Assembly (NCBI GenBank): GCA_031763025.1
Contig: JASSKH010000005.1
Location: 8,429,514-8,493,513 of the forward strand
Reading direction: 5' to 3'
Origin: Macrocystis pyrifera
Lineage: Eukaryota; Sar; Phaeophyceae; Laminariales; Laminariaceae
DNA length: 64,000 nucleotides
The notes beneath the pieces were generated by a model. That model was not told the origin of the DNA and ran no database searches. It saw only the letters and a program-made list of their open reading frames with translations. Both the position numbers and the translations under genes were made by a program. Below, piece after piece: positions 10,835-21,837 of this stretch. Position 1 is the first letter of the stretch, and each line of letters begins with the position of its first letter.

Positions 10835-11729
10835 ACTATACCGAGACACGTGGTAGCACGCAAGGTAACACACACGCCTCTCGGACGATTTTTTTCAGTC
10901 TCATTTTCTCCGTAATGGAGAGAGAGAGAGAGAGTGCAAACGCCGAGCGATAGATACGGCAGCGTGTATAGAAAGGTCTCGACGGGATATTTCCAAAGCC
11001 ATCACCAGGTTCGCTGTGTGTCCCCTTGCCCCCCCTTGGTTAGGACATAATATTGGCTCTGAAAATCGTCACGGGGTGTGTGTTATCTTGCCTGTTGTAC
11101 GACACCACTACTTCGTAAGGGTTAACCCCTTTTCACCAATGCACCGACGTTATGAGAAAAAAACGCGAGGGGAATTTCGAGTAGGATCACTGTTGGGGTT
11201 GGAAGAGGGCTAAGGGGTGGATGCTTAAGAAACGACTGAGTGGAAGGGCTACTGTACGGGAGTGTGACGTGGGATCTGAGGGATCAAGACCGACCCCGGA
11301 CGAGCTATACGGGACGTACGGCCGCTCCCAGCTATCTTCGATGCATTTCACTGGTTTGGGCGTTCAAGAAGCTGAAACAAGCCCATTGCTGTCGTCCCCG
11401 GTGGCCAACCAAGAACCTGAAACAAAGCCCATTGGTATCGCTCCCCCCGGCTCGGTCAATTTGCGGGTGCTAGGTCGAGTCCGCGTAGGGCAGTCTGCCG
11501 TCGCGACCATCGTGTGCAGACCAAGAAATCGTACATCATCATCGCGTCTAGTAGTCCTCTCTCATAAATCCTTGACGTCGTTCATCCACATAGTGTCTCT
11601 GCGTCGTGCATTGACTGGCGGGGGAAGACGAGGATGACGAGGAGGAGGAAAAAAAGAGACGACCACACGCACCCCAGCACCGTGATGTCGTACGTCGACA
11701 CAGTCGTCAGGGCAGGCCCTTAGGGCATA

Positions 11730-11960
11730 TAGAGGCGACGGTGCGCAGACGCAGGTATCATTGTTCGAGCGATGAACACACACACCTTGACGTCGTACAC
11801 CGGCACGCTTGCGCAAGACTTGGTAAACCTGGGAACATTAGGGCGACGGTGCGCAAGCGGCGGGGATTTTTGTTCCAGCGGTGACTACGCGCACCTTGCT
11901 TGGTGTCCCTCGACGACACGCTCGCCAAGAGAAGCCCTGGGGAGCAAGCACTGTAGCAAT
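11730..11960. repeat. Diverged tandem duplication, about 119-bp period
   Basis: 'gcgacggtgcgca' occurs at about 11733 and 11851, each followed by similar 'attgttcgagcg' / 'tttgttccagcg' and 'cacgct' stretches. Confidence 0.5.
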
Positions 11961-12239
11961 GGTGCATAGACGGAGAGGGTTTTATATATTTGCGGACTGC
12001 GCTGAACTCACGAGAGGGGGGCTCTTGGGCGTACCAACGAGGGTGCTGGTGGTGTTCGAAGACCTACTTTAAGTCGAGGGCAGAGGCTGCACCACCACCT
12101 GGTGAGGATAGCAGAAGGGAACGCCAAGAGAGCGACCGGCAGAAGGGTCTCGAAAAGAAGTTTGGCATGAAGGTCGAAGGAATTTGGTGCAAAGGAGGAC
12201 TTAAGGTCTGATCAGGAAGATTTAGAGATGGCACAGACA

Positions 12240-12530
12240 GGTCGAGGATACGCGGAGCGGAGCAGAGCGAAAGTTTAGTGCGAGCGGGCGTGCGATACAC
12301 CTGCTACAAACACAGCAAACCGCGACACAGATATAGGCCAGCATACAGACAGATCGATAGATAGATTGCGCAGGCAGGCCGAGAACGGAGTGGAGGAAAA
12401 TATCTTCACGCACATTTCTATGCGGAGATGGCATGGCACGGAGCGGAGTAGAGCAGGAGTCAAATGTGCGAGCGGACGTGCGACACACCTACTACGCACA
12501 TAGCGAGACCGCAACACCGGCCAGCCGTCG
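12240..12530. repeat. Spaced direct repeat of about 90 bp
   Basis: A segment beginning 'cggagcggag' and running through 'gtgcgagcggrcgtgcga' to 'ggccag' occurs at about 12250-12340 and again at about 12437-12525. Confidence 0.6.
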
Positions 12531-12569
12531 ACACCAATCAATGAGCGGGCAGGGGTTGTGTGTGTGGGG

Positions 12570-12770
12570 GGGGTCGTACTCACGCCATTCATGGCCGTAG
12601 TCGTACGACCAATGCCGGGACGGAGCACGCCAGGTTTTCACCGACCAGGCAGACATCGGTTGCACCAAGCACAAGGTGTTCGATGAGTCGCATAAAGGGC
12701 GCGCTGCATCCTACTTAATATCAAATAACGAAGCATCCACTCGTGAGGCGGATTTCGGGAAAGGGTGTGG
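12570..12770 (-). repeat. Unit A repeat, diverged
   Basis: Poly-G and GTACTC lead into 'catggccgtagtcgtacgacc', then 'atgccgggacggagcacg' and 'ctcgtgaggcggat'. About 20 bp of the usual core is missing after the 'cgtacgacc' block. Confidence 0.8.
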
Positions 12771-13631
12771 GGGGGATAAAAAGTACGCCGCCGTCTCATC
12801 ATGGTGGCTCCCACCCCCAAAAGAGGCTGAATCGAATCTTGGTCTGGCCATCATCCTCGTCATGGCGTGTGCTTCGCCAGGCGAATACTTTGTTGGATTT
12901 ATAGCTGTCGTAGCTTCCACATAATTTTGCAGCTAACATAGGTATAACATAGGTAAAATTTCTTCGTTTCTCGAACGTTGTATCTGTTTTACCTACCGCC
13001 CCCACATGTTTTGCGCTCAGGAAGGCTTCGCCTGCCACCCTTCTCCAGGTGGAAACAATATTCTAGGCGCATACTTTGTGTGTCTCTTGTTTGATTTTTT
13101 GCGAGTCTCGGTTCATTTATATAACTCCTCTCTTGAATTGATTTGCAATTGTCCCTTTATTTTCTCTCTGTTTTTCGTCTGTGTGTGCGATTTCTCAACC
13201 GCTTTCATTGGCGGCAAAAATTTCATTCATTTTGTCTCTCTTCTTGGTGTATTACACCCTTCCCTTCACGGGTGTTTCAAGCTGCGTCTTACGACTTGTG
13301 AAGGCGAACAAAGAGTACACGACGCAGCAGTGTTTTGACGAACAAAATGAACAAACAAATGTAATCAACAACAGCGACGACAGCGACCAAACGCAGTGTG
13401 CCAAAGAGTCATTAATAGTAGCACACCACCGCACACCACATGGTACGTACCCGTAATATAATTGCTCAGGAAATGACTATTCTGTACCGGTACTGCTGCT
13501 GCATGTATTCACACCCAGAGGCTGTAAGGAGCGTTGTCTGTCTTTTGGTGGGGAGGGCGGAGATTTTTTATTGTTTTGGTGTGTACTCTTTTTTGTAGCA
13601 ACAATGTTATGCGACCACTTCGTAGGTATGT

Positions 13632-13649
13632 GTCCTGCCGACGACGCCA
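13632..13649 (-). other. Primer-binding site, tRNA-Ser type
   Basis: Perfect TGGCGTCGTCGGCAGGAC on the minus strand, two bases after the end of the family-G LTR. Confidence 0.8.
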
Positions 13650-13651
13650 GA

Positions 13652-14152
13652 TGTGATGCGGAGCCCGCTCTAGGGTAGTGGTAAGGGTAGTGGCAAGGGA
13701 CGCAGGTTGTTCTGGCAGCTGGAAAGCAGTGCTTCGCTTCTTCTGATTTAGATCTTTATATTGATGGCGAGAGCTGGGGAGGTGCTCTGGTAGAGAAGTG
13801 AGAGGTAGGGGGGCGGGACTCGACGCCCAGATATACTCGTCCCACCCCACGCCACAAGCTCTCCTAAATTCCTCTTATCTGATGTACGCCTACAGAACTT
13901 TCCCATGGCTACCAATCGTTCTTCTGCTAATATAAGAATATCTCACTTCGTGGTCCTATCTGCGCTAAGGAACATTACTCTCGTCTAAGGGGTTTTCTGC
14001 CCTAGGGAACATTCCTAAGAGAACGTTACTCTCAACTAACGGAATTTCCGCCGGGTTAATCCATTCTTTGGATTATTCTCGTATTCGTGAGACTACAAGA
14101 CTGTAACGTATTATCTATATCTATAGCCCATGAATACTCTACTCATATCACA
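13652..14152 (-). mobile_element. 5' LTR, family G
   Basis: A 501-bp LTR on the minus strand with ends TGTGAT and ATCACA, followed on that strand by a perfect primer-binding site. It is homologous to the plus-strand LTR at 6272-6763. Confidence 0.8.
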
Positions 14153-14279
14153 TATGAACTGTATAGTCTGTACCTGGTACTGCCGGTATCAACCCGTCTG
14201 TTGTCTTCGGCCGTCCGATGGTGACCAACAAGCAATTCTGTGTTTGATGCCAGGTGCCAGGTATCATTGCCAAGTACTA

Positions 14280-14385
14280 CTACGGGGGACCATAGTAAAT
14301 AGGACCAAATATTGTTAGTAAAAATAGCGAAATATATGGGTTACTGTATGTACCGTAGATCCTATTTAATATGGTCCCCCCGTAA
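14280..14385. mobile_element. Mariner-type MITE, copy 1
   Basis: A 106-bp palindromic element. The left arm CTACGGGGGACCATAGTAAA pairs with the right arm ending in GGTCCCCCCGTAA. TA lies on both sides (14278-14279 and 14386-14387). Other copies are at 38432, 39976 and 59452. No coding capacity. Confidence 0.8.
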
Positions 14386-14872
14386 TAATAGGTACCGGTA
14401 TCAAGCAGTACGCGCCAGGTAAAATAAATACCAGGTACCTGGTACGTGGTACGTGGTCATGTATTCTACCTGATATTAATATTAATAGTATGTAGCTGGT
14501 ATGTAATTACTACTGTAGGATTGCTTGCAAAACTAAGCCACAAGCGTTCCGGGCTACTCGTATTGTTCTTGTTGTTATTGTTCTCACATTAACTCAACCC
14601 CTTACATTATTTAGCTATTCAAAGTGATCACAAGACAGGCTCCAATATTTCTGAAGTGGAATGTTCTACAACCTGGCGGCAGATACAAGGCCAGGGCCAG
14701 GAGATATCACATACGACAGACTGTTGACCAACGGCGAGGTACCGGTGGTTGGATGAGGGAGAGAGGTGGATGTCGTGTGAGCTGGTGTTGTAGCAACAAG
14801 AAAAACAACGTGAGCTGTCATATTAGCTATATAAACGATACATTATCGTAATATAAATGCCCCCCCTGCAAT

Positions 14873-16870
14873 ACCGTGATGGGTCTGTTGTATGACTGGA
14901 TATGGAAAAACGAGTACGCACCTACTAATAGCAGGTGGAGAAAAGGAGCAGTGGTAGCAAACTCATTCAAGAAAGGAGATAAGGCTGACCCGGGGAACTA
15001 TAGAGAGATATCGCTACTAAGCACAGTAGGCAAAATATTTTACAAGATTTTGAACGATAGAATGGAAGCGATCATGTAGAAGGAAGACAAATTGAGCGAA
15101 GGACAAGTAGGGTTTAGGTCAAACCGTGGCTGCGTAGACCATGTGTAGACCTCAGGTGAGATGATCCAAGGTCGGGAAGACGCGGGACTAATGACGTACT
15201 GTTTCTTTCTAGATGTAGAAGGCCTATGACACAGTATGGAGAAATGGATTATGGAAAAAACTGTGGGAAGTAGGAATCAGAGGAAAGATGTGGAGAATGA
15301 TGAAAAAGATGACGGAACGTGCGAGAAGTGCCGTGATGCTGGACGGGGAAATATCGAAGTATGTTGATATTTTACAAGGGGTTGCACAGGGATGTACGGT
15401 GTCACCTAACATATTCAAGATATGTATTAACGACCTGATAGTAGCAGTCGAGGCAGCAAGGCAGGTGGTCACGGTAGGGGAAGATACGGTGTCGGGATTG
15501 ACGTTTGCGGATGACTTCGTGGGGATACCAGAAACACCCGAAGGATTGCAGAAACAAATAGAGATGGCGCTAGAATACACCAGGAAATGGGGGGTGACTG
15601 CGAACGTCAAGAAATGCGAAGTAATTGTTTGCAACGAAGATAAGGTGAACCCGGTAAATTTCAGTTGCTTGGCAGTAGGGAGAATACAAATTGCCGATCG
15701 TAGACCAGTATACGTACCTTGGCGTAGAGATATCAAAAGCCTGCTCTTAGGATACACATATGGCAAAAGTATTAAGGGTAAATAACACGTAGGCAAGATG
15801 GATGCGATCCTAACAGACTCGCACCTTGACACTAGGATTAAGCAATGTATCCTGATGAATGTGCTTGTACCACAGCTAGAATATGCAAGAGGAGTATGGG
15901 GAGGGAACGCAAAATTCGTAAAACAGTTGGAAACAGTACAGATGACAGCAGCTAAAACAATCCTGAGATGCTCAAGTACAACTATTAATAGTAATACAGT
16001 ACTAAGAGCAGAACTGGGAATGCACCCACTCAAGACAAATAGAGACACGAGGAAGTTGAAAAGGCTATATAAAGTAAAGAACATGCCAAAAAAGAGGTTG
16101 CCAGCCATAGTTGATAGAGCTGTATGGGAGAAAGTAACGAAAGGGTGAGCTGGAATAAGGTGGGATGGCGTAGTTGAGAAACTTTGGAAGGATATAGGGG
16201 GAAACCAAGAAGAGGTGATGTCCGCCGGGACGCTTGGGAAGTACAAGGCAGAAGTAAAACAAAAGTATAGAAATAAGGGAAAGGCTAGCGCTAAGAAACA
16301 AGGTGGAATCAGAAAAATCCTTATAGATATAAGGGGGAACGAGCGAACGAATAGGTGTGAAAACGTGTTTGTACCGCCCAATGACTCCGCGAAAACGCTG
16401 AAACTGTCATTTCGTGTAGGTGACCTAGACCTGCCAGAAAGAAGAAAGAGATCCACCAATAGCCGGGAAGAGGAGGAAGTAGATGCACAGATGTGCCGGT
16501 GTGGCAAAGAAATAGAGTAGGACTCACATAGTAAGAGAGTGTAAAATGTACAAGGAAGAACGGGATGTGTTAGAAGAGGAGATGAGGGAAATAGACGAAT
16601 TTGACATGGAGGAGTTTGATACACTAGATAGCAGCGAGAAAACGATCGCTATCCTAGAAGATTGATGGCGGCCACAGGAGGCCAAACAGGAAGGGGATAA
16701 GATTACCAAAAAGTTTCTATGTAATATATGGAAACAACGTAATGATCGCCCATTGTTGGAGGTGTCTCTATTAGGAGTAGGAACGGTGCTCCGTCTCGAA
16801 AGGGATGCGTGGTCAATGGTCAAACGACTAAGGCAAGCAACAAATGATTACGCCACCCCCCCCACCCCCC
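14873..16870 (+). pseudogene. LINE (non-LTR retrotransposon) reverse transcriptase and 3' end, broken
   Basis: The conceptual translation crosses several frames. Recognisable blocks in order: a KKGD...DPGNYR segment with SLLSTVGKIF (about 14960-15040), GFR..RGC (15111-15135), FFLDV leading into AYDTVW (about 15205-15238), QGCTVSPNIF (15387-15416), FADDF (15504-15518) and a downstream thumb-like region. The two aspartates of the FADD box are the usual catalytic pair. Toward the end a CRCG...H...C...YKEER region resembles the zinc-knuckle-like tail of such elements. In-frame stops occur near 15077, 15147 and 16518, with frame changes around 15225, 15700 and 15790. It ends 'atgattacg' plus an interrupted poly-C. 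No endonuclease domain is visible upstream, so the copy is 5'-truncated. Confidence 0.9.
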
Positions 16871-16871
16871 T

Positions 16872-17238
16872 CCAAGGGAATTGATCGTATCACGTAGTGT
16901 TCAAGGTAAGGCACCCAAGAGGCAGTTACATAGTGCTCCCATTGCTGTCTCTGGAAGTGGCTACACCGGAAATTAAACTAACCCATTGAAGCCGTCATCT
17001 ATATGCAAGTCCGCCTCACAAGCGGTTCTTAGTAGGATGCAGCTCACCCGTCATGCGACTCGCCGTTCACCTCACAGCGCTTCGCGCTTGGTGCAAGCAA
17101 TGTCTGCCTGGTCGGTGAGAACCCGACATGCCCCGTCCCGGCATTGTAGGGATGCGAGGGTCTATGGTCATACGACTACGACCATGCATGAGATCGAGTA
17201 CATCTCTCCTATCGAGTACACCCCCCCCCCCCCCCCCC
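16872..17238 (+). repeat. Unit A repeat, nearly full length
   Basis: Starts 'tccaagggaattgatcgt' right after the LINE C tail. It continues 'atcacgtagtgt', 'ctgtctctggaagtgg', 'cctcacaagcggttc', 'gcgcttggtgcaagcaatg' and 'tggtcatacgactacg', and ends CGAGTACA followed by 18 C. Confidence 0.85.
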
Positions 17239-17299
17239 TCTCTCCCCGTCCGATCAGGGAGAGTCACTTTTTCTTGTTGGTTTCCCTCCCCCGTCATAT

Positions 17300-17451
17300 C
17301 TCAGAAAAGCGTTTCTATGTAATACATGAGAACAATGTAATGAGCGCCCAATTGTTGGAGGTGTCTCTATCAAGAGTAGGAACGGTGCTCCGTCTAGAAA
17401 GGGATGAGTGGTTGATGGTCAAATGGCTGAGATAAGCAACAAATAAGTACG

Positions 17452-17500
<49 letters not shown>
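17300..17500 (+). mobile_element. LINE 3'-end fragment with 49-bp poly-C tail
   Basis: Homologous to 16705-16870: shared 'gcccaattgttggaggtgtc', 'ggtgctccgtctagaaaggg' and a final AATAAGTACG leading into an uninterrupted C run at 17452-17500. It is a severely 5'-truncated copy. Confidence 0.85.
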
Positions 17501-17501
<1 letters not shown>

Positions 17502-17860
17502 ATGATCGTATCACGTAGTGTGTATATGTTGAGGCAACCACGAGGCAGTTACATAGTAAACCTACTGCTGTCTCTGGAAGTGGCCACACCAGAAACTAAG
17601 TCAATTCATTGATACTGCTGTCATCCATAGGCAAGAAAATCCGCCTCTAAGGCGGTTCTTAGTAGGATGCAGCTCACCCTTCATGCGACTCGCCCAACGC
17701 ATCACGGCGCTTCGAGCTCGGTGCAAGCAATGTCTGCCTGGTCGGTGAAAACCCGACGTGCTTCGTCCCGGCATTGTAGGGATGCGAGGGTCTATGGTCA
17801 TACGACTGCAGCCATGCATGACAATGAGTACGCCCCTCTCCTCCCCCCCCCCCCCCCCCC
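17501..17860 (+). repeat. Unit A repeat
   Basis: Begins GATGATCGTATCACGTAGTG immediately after the 49-bp poly-C and ends AATGAGTACG followed by a C-rich tail at 17831-17860. Confidence 0.85.
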
Positions 17861-18030
17861 TGCTCCCTCTCCTGAACATCTTCGTCCACTATTTTTTTAG
17901 TGTGGGTGATTTTGGGTGGATTTTCTCCCCAGATGATAGATTTATACAAGACATTCTCGCGGCGGGTGATACGCTTCACACTCCACCGAAAGGATCACAA
18001 AGAGGCCAGAAGAAACAGGAGGCGGGTGTC

Positions 18031-19828
18031 TGTGACAGATACATGCCGATGGTACCACTTATTAATAGCTCTAAAATGCTGGAATACTTAGCCGTATGGG
18101 AAAGAACCGCGGTCGATAGTATGCATATGTAGGTGTTACTCATATGATAGTTGGTAGAATTCTTTCTGCCTTACGGAAGCAGAGCATATCCTCTCGCTTG
18201 GATCTCCTTATCTCTGGGGCGTCTCGGAGACAAAAGCAACCAGGAAAAAAACTTCACCAATGAGAAGCGTGCCCTTTTCAAACACCGACAACCCCTGTGC
18301 CCCTATACCAGTCATATCACACCTGACGTCGTCGAGGACACAGAGTCATCGCGGCTGGCGTCGCAGTACAAAGGGAAGGGGCGGGAGACACCGGACAAGC
18401 CGTGTCTGGAGTCGATGACGAATAGCTATGGGACAGGAACCACCTCTCCATCGCCCATTCAGCTGAAGATTTAGTAAATGTTCGGCCATAATCCGAATTT
18501 GCGCAGGCCCCTCTTGCAGACGGGCAACCAACGTCCTGGCCGAAGCCAGCCCATATGGCCTTATCTGGGGCGCAGGTTTCGGGGCCAAAGACCCACGGGC
18601 CTATCAACCTTCTTCGCCCTGGAAGGGATGCAACCTTTACGGCGGGTGTTGACGACAGCCCGCTAGAATCTCACCCCCCCCCCCTATACTTTATACCTGG
18701 TATAGATAAGTTGGGTTGGCGTCGATTGGCGACGACGCTGTAAAAAAACGCCTCTCACTACGCAAACTAGACAGCCAGGGTACCGTTTTTTGTTGTTGTG
18801 TTTTTGGCGGTAACCACGGCTGGCGGCCAAGTTAGACCATTTTTGTGCGGAGAGAATCTTCCCTACGCCCAACGAGGACGATCATATCACGTAGTGTGTA
18901 TATGTTGAGGCAACCACGAGGCAGTTACATAGTGTCCCCATTGCTGTCTCTGGAAATGGCCACACCAGAAATTAAACCAATTCATTGATGCTGTCATCCA
19001 TATGCAAGCAAATCCGCCTCTAAAGCGGTTCTTAGTAGGATGCAGCTCACCCTTCATGAGACTCGCCCAACACCTCACGGCGCTTCGCTCTTGGTGCAAG
19101 CAATGTCTGCCTGGTCGGTGAAAACCCGACGTGCTCCGTCCCGGTACTGAAGGGATGCGAGGGTCTATGGTCATACGGCTACGGCCATGCATGATAATGA
19201 GTACACCCCCCCCTCCCACCCCCACCCTCCCTTCCAGGTCCACCGAGCCAACGGCCACTGCCCCATCTCCGTCCGGGTCTCCCCCACCGACAACGAACGG
19301 TATTCGCGAGACAATTGACACCGTCCGGCAGCAACTGCCGAGTTGTCCGCTTGCCCGCCACTTGCCCTCCCAGATTATAGTTGTTCTCCCAGCATCGAAG
19401 CCTCATCACGATGTGTGGGGTAAATTTATAGATTTCTTTGATTCGAATAGCCGCACCTTCTTTTCTCCTTTCCGATTATTGGGGCGATGATATGTGGCCA
19501 TCATCATTTGAGCGTCGTGTGATCTGCGTCTACGACTATTCAGGGTGGGCTAGTGTGATGATATTACGTAACTAAAAAACGACGGAATACGTACTCGCAT
19601 GGGAGTGGAACATTCTCCGTAGGTCGTACTTAAATGTAGGCGTTGTTCATATAATAATTGGGGGAGTGCTTTCTGCGTGCTTTCTGCCTTGTGGAAGCAG
19701 AGCCCATCCTTTCACTTGAATCTCGAGTATGTACCCTCTCGAGTCTCTTGGAGACAAACAACAAGAAATCCTTACCAAGAAGCGTGCCCCTTCCCAGCAC
19801 CGACTTCCCTTATACCAGCCCTATCACA
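18031..19828 (+). mobile_element. Family H LTR element with nested unit A
   Basis: The putative 5' LTR (about 18031-18321, ending ATCACA) is followed by a degraded primer-binding site TGACGTCGTCGAGGAC at 18324. The 3' LTR (19554-19828) starts TGTGATG and ends CTATCACA. Its CAGGGTGGGCTAG context lies at 19541-19553. The LTRs share 'ctttctgcctt...gaagcagagc' and 'agaagcgtgcccttt'. The interior carries no recognisable protein, and a unit A copy sits at 18876-19212. The left LTR boundary is uncertain, and no target-site duplication was found. Confidence 0.65.
18876..19212 (+). repeat. Unit A repeat nested in family H element
   Basis: From 'gatcatatcacgtagtgtg' to AATGAGTACA plus poly-C. It has all the usual internal landmarks and is not preceded by a LINE fragment. 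Confidence 0.85.
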
Positions 19829-19862
19829 CCCATATCCATTGATGGCATGGTGATAGAGCCTT

Positions 19863-20131
19863 GACGCGGCCTACAGTGAGTAGCTTTTATAGGTTTTGAG
19901 CCCAAACAAAAGTAAGAGTGTGTCAATACATTAGCAAGAGAAGAGTGCGGAGAAAAGGCAACAGACCAGGACGAATGAATACGTACTGAATGGGGTCACC
20001 ACGAGGTCTTGTCCAATCTATCAATAGGTTCACCGGTTCGGTTATCTGGGTTTTTTTTTTTTGTTCTTGCTGTATGTATGTGATCGACGTCAAAGCTTGC
20101 AATGACAACACATACATTAACGCTTGTTATG
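19863..20131. other. No gene recognised
   Basis: A/T-rich spacer with no domain-bearing frame. Confidence 0.4.
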
Positions 20132-20135
20132 GGAA

Positions 20136-20490
20136 TGTCAAGGTCTTAGTGTGCTCAGCTACAGGTAAAATATTAACCAATCGCCTACCGAATCTAAGTA
20201 TTACAGCACTCTCCCCTTCAGAACAGTGGGTCCTTGGACTTCGTGTGGGGCAGTATGTTCCTAGTTCGATGTTCTTAACGATCTCTGGGGACCCAGGAAG
20301 AATCTTTAATCAGATTTTTGATATGAGAAAATTCCCTTTTCTGTAAAAAGCGTTTGCAAGGCGGGCGTGAGATTCGAACTGACGACCAACGACCCATGTC
20401 CTGCCGACGACGCCATGTATTAAGGTCTTAGTCCGCTGGGCTACTGGTGAAGGGTTAACCAATCGCCTACCCAATATAATCCTTATAACA
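20136..20490 (-). mobile_element. Intact very small LTR element (SMART-like), family S
   Basis: 355 bp on the minus strand. The 5' LTR is 20416-20490 (75 bp, TGTTATAAGG...AATACA). A perfect TGGCGTCGTCGGCAGGAC primer-binding site abuts it at 20398-20415. The interior is about 210 bp and non-coding. Purine-rich GAAGGGGAGAG precedes the 3' LTR at 20136-20205 (70 bp). GGAA flanks both sides (20132-20135 and 20491-20494), a 4-bp target-site duplication. The LTR contains TAGCCCAGCGG and the interior GTTCGAATC, which resemble tRNA A and B boxes. Total size is close to the SMART elements reported from grasses. Confidence 0.85.
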
Positions 20491-20705
20491 GGAACAGTAT
20501 CCCGGCTTACTTACCGTTTTTTTCTTAATTGGACCACAGCGCAGCAGTTGGTAGCTCATACAGGGTACAGGGCCCGTGGATTCGAAGTTTTCTACAACGC
20601 GGGACGCAAGATTGCGCTTGAAGGGTCAAATACTATGATCTGAAATTTCTACACCTCGGACAGGTCATGATCTACTATAGATCATCTACCTATGTAGTCC
20701 CTCAA

Positions 20706-20987
20706 TGTTATGGTACTGTTTTGAATGGGGCCGAAAGGTAGGTAATTACGTGAGTTCAGGTATTGGGATCGTATTTGTCGTATTGGGGAGGCGTATTTTA
20801 GATGGAAAACCAGGAGTTTTCCAGCGAGGCACGAGTCTTGCTCTCAGTCTCTCGTCGTGCTCGAAAGGAATAAAGCTGCTCTTCTTTTATCTTTAAGCAT
20901 TCAACACAACATGTGAGTACCAACGAGTATCTGCTCAATGGGCAAACCTAGCAAGTTATACAAAGTGTCCCGACCTTGAACATAACA
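20706..20987 (+). mobile_element. LTR, family B
   Basis: 282 bp from TGTTATGGTACTG to ATAACA, followed by a mutated primer-binding site TGGGCGTCTTCGG. This is a 5' LTR whose element is not continuous downstream. Confidence 0.8.
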
Positions 20988-21448
20988 GTGGGCGTCTTCG
21001 GACGATTTCTTCCTGTCCCTTTTGGCTAGACCTTCCTTGCTTTCTTCTTTTTTTTGGCGTCCCTTGTCGGCTTCGTAAGGCTTAATTTTATGGCAGCCGA
21101 AACCGGAAAACAGAACTGACATGCACTTCTGTTTTTCGTATAGCCCAGGTTCGTATGTCGAGATTCGTCTTTTCCTATCTTACGGTGTTTCGTGTACGAG
21201 TAAGTATGCCGGGGTTTCGTTTGAGTTGGGAGGAGGTTGAAGGGAGGAGTTAACGCAATAATATTTTAATTCGGCGGAGACACAGCAGTACACGGCACCC
21301 ACGCATCCTGTTTGGTACCCGCTGGATAACATGGGACTTGCGTTTGCAGACTCGAGCTTCCTGGACTGGGTTGGCTTCCTTCGGTGAAGGATCATCAAGC
21401 TTGGTAGTCTGCTGCAGCATCAAGGAGCAGTGCGTTGACATTGCTGAA
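20988..21448. other. Between two LTRs; no gene recognised
   Basis: Noncoding 461 bp between two same-strand family-B LTRs. No CAGRGTGGGCTAG context precedes the second LTR, so the pair is not obviously one element. Confidence 0.4.
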
Positions 21449-21727
21449 TGTCTTATGGTAATGCTTTGAATGAGGCTGAAAGCCTGGTAATTACCTGGGT
21501 TCAGGCACTGGGATCGTATTTTTAGTTCTTGAGAGGCGTATCTTAGATGGAAACGTGATTTTTTCCAGGGAGGCACGAGCTTGGCTCCCAGTCTTCGCGT
21601 GTACGGAAGGAATAAAGCGGCGCTTCTTCTATCTCTAAGCAAACGACACATGTGAGTACCAACGAGTACCGGCTAAATAGGCAAACCTGTACGGGGATAA
21701 AAAGTGTCCCGATCTCTGATCTTCACA
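21449..21727 (+). repeat. 5' LTR, family B
   Basis: 279 bp, TGTCTTATGG to TTCACA, with the family-B internal landmarks. Confidence 0.8.
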
Positions 21728-21837
21728 AGTGGCGTCGACGGCTCAAGCTTTTTTCGACTTTTCGCGTTGGCACGCGTTTGGTCACTCTTTGTTTTACGCT
21801 TGTTTTCCTAGGGTAAGTTTGCTGCGCACACTGCACG

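Noticed and set aside
15224..16624. 466-codon minus-strand open frame, the longest in the window
   Set aside because: It lies antisense to the LINE reverse transcriptase, whose sense strand shows ordered polymerase motifs (QGC, FADD). The antisense product is Ser/Leu-rich with no domain, so it is a shadow.
20340..20480. Functional tRNA gene
   Set aside because: A- and B-box-like motifs are about 64 bp apart, no acceptor stem pairs across the segment, and the sequence is explained by an LTR, primer-binding site and interior.
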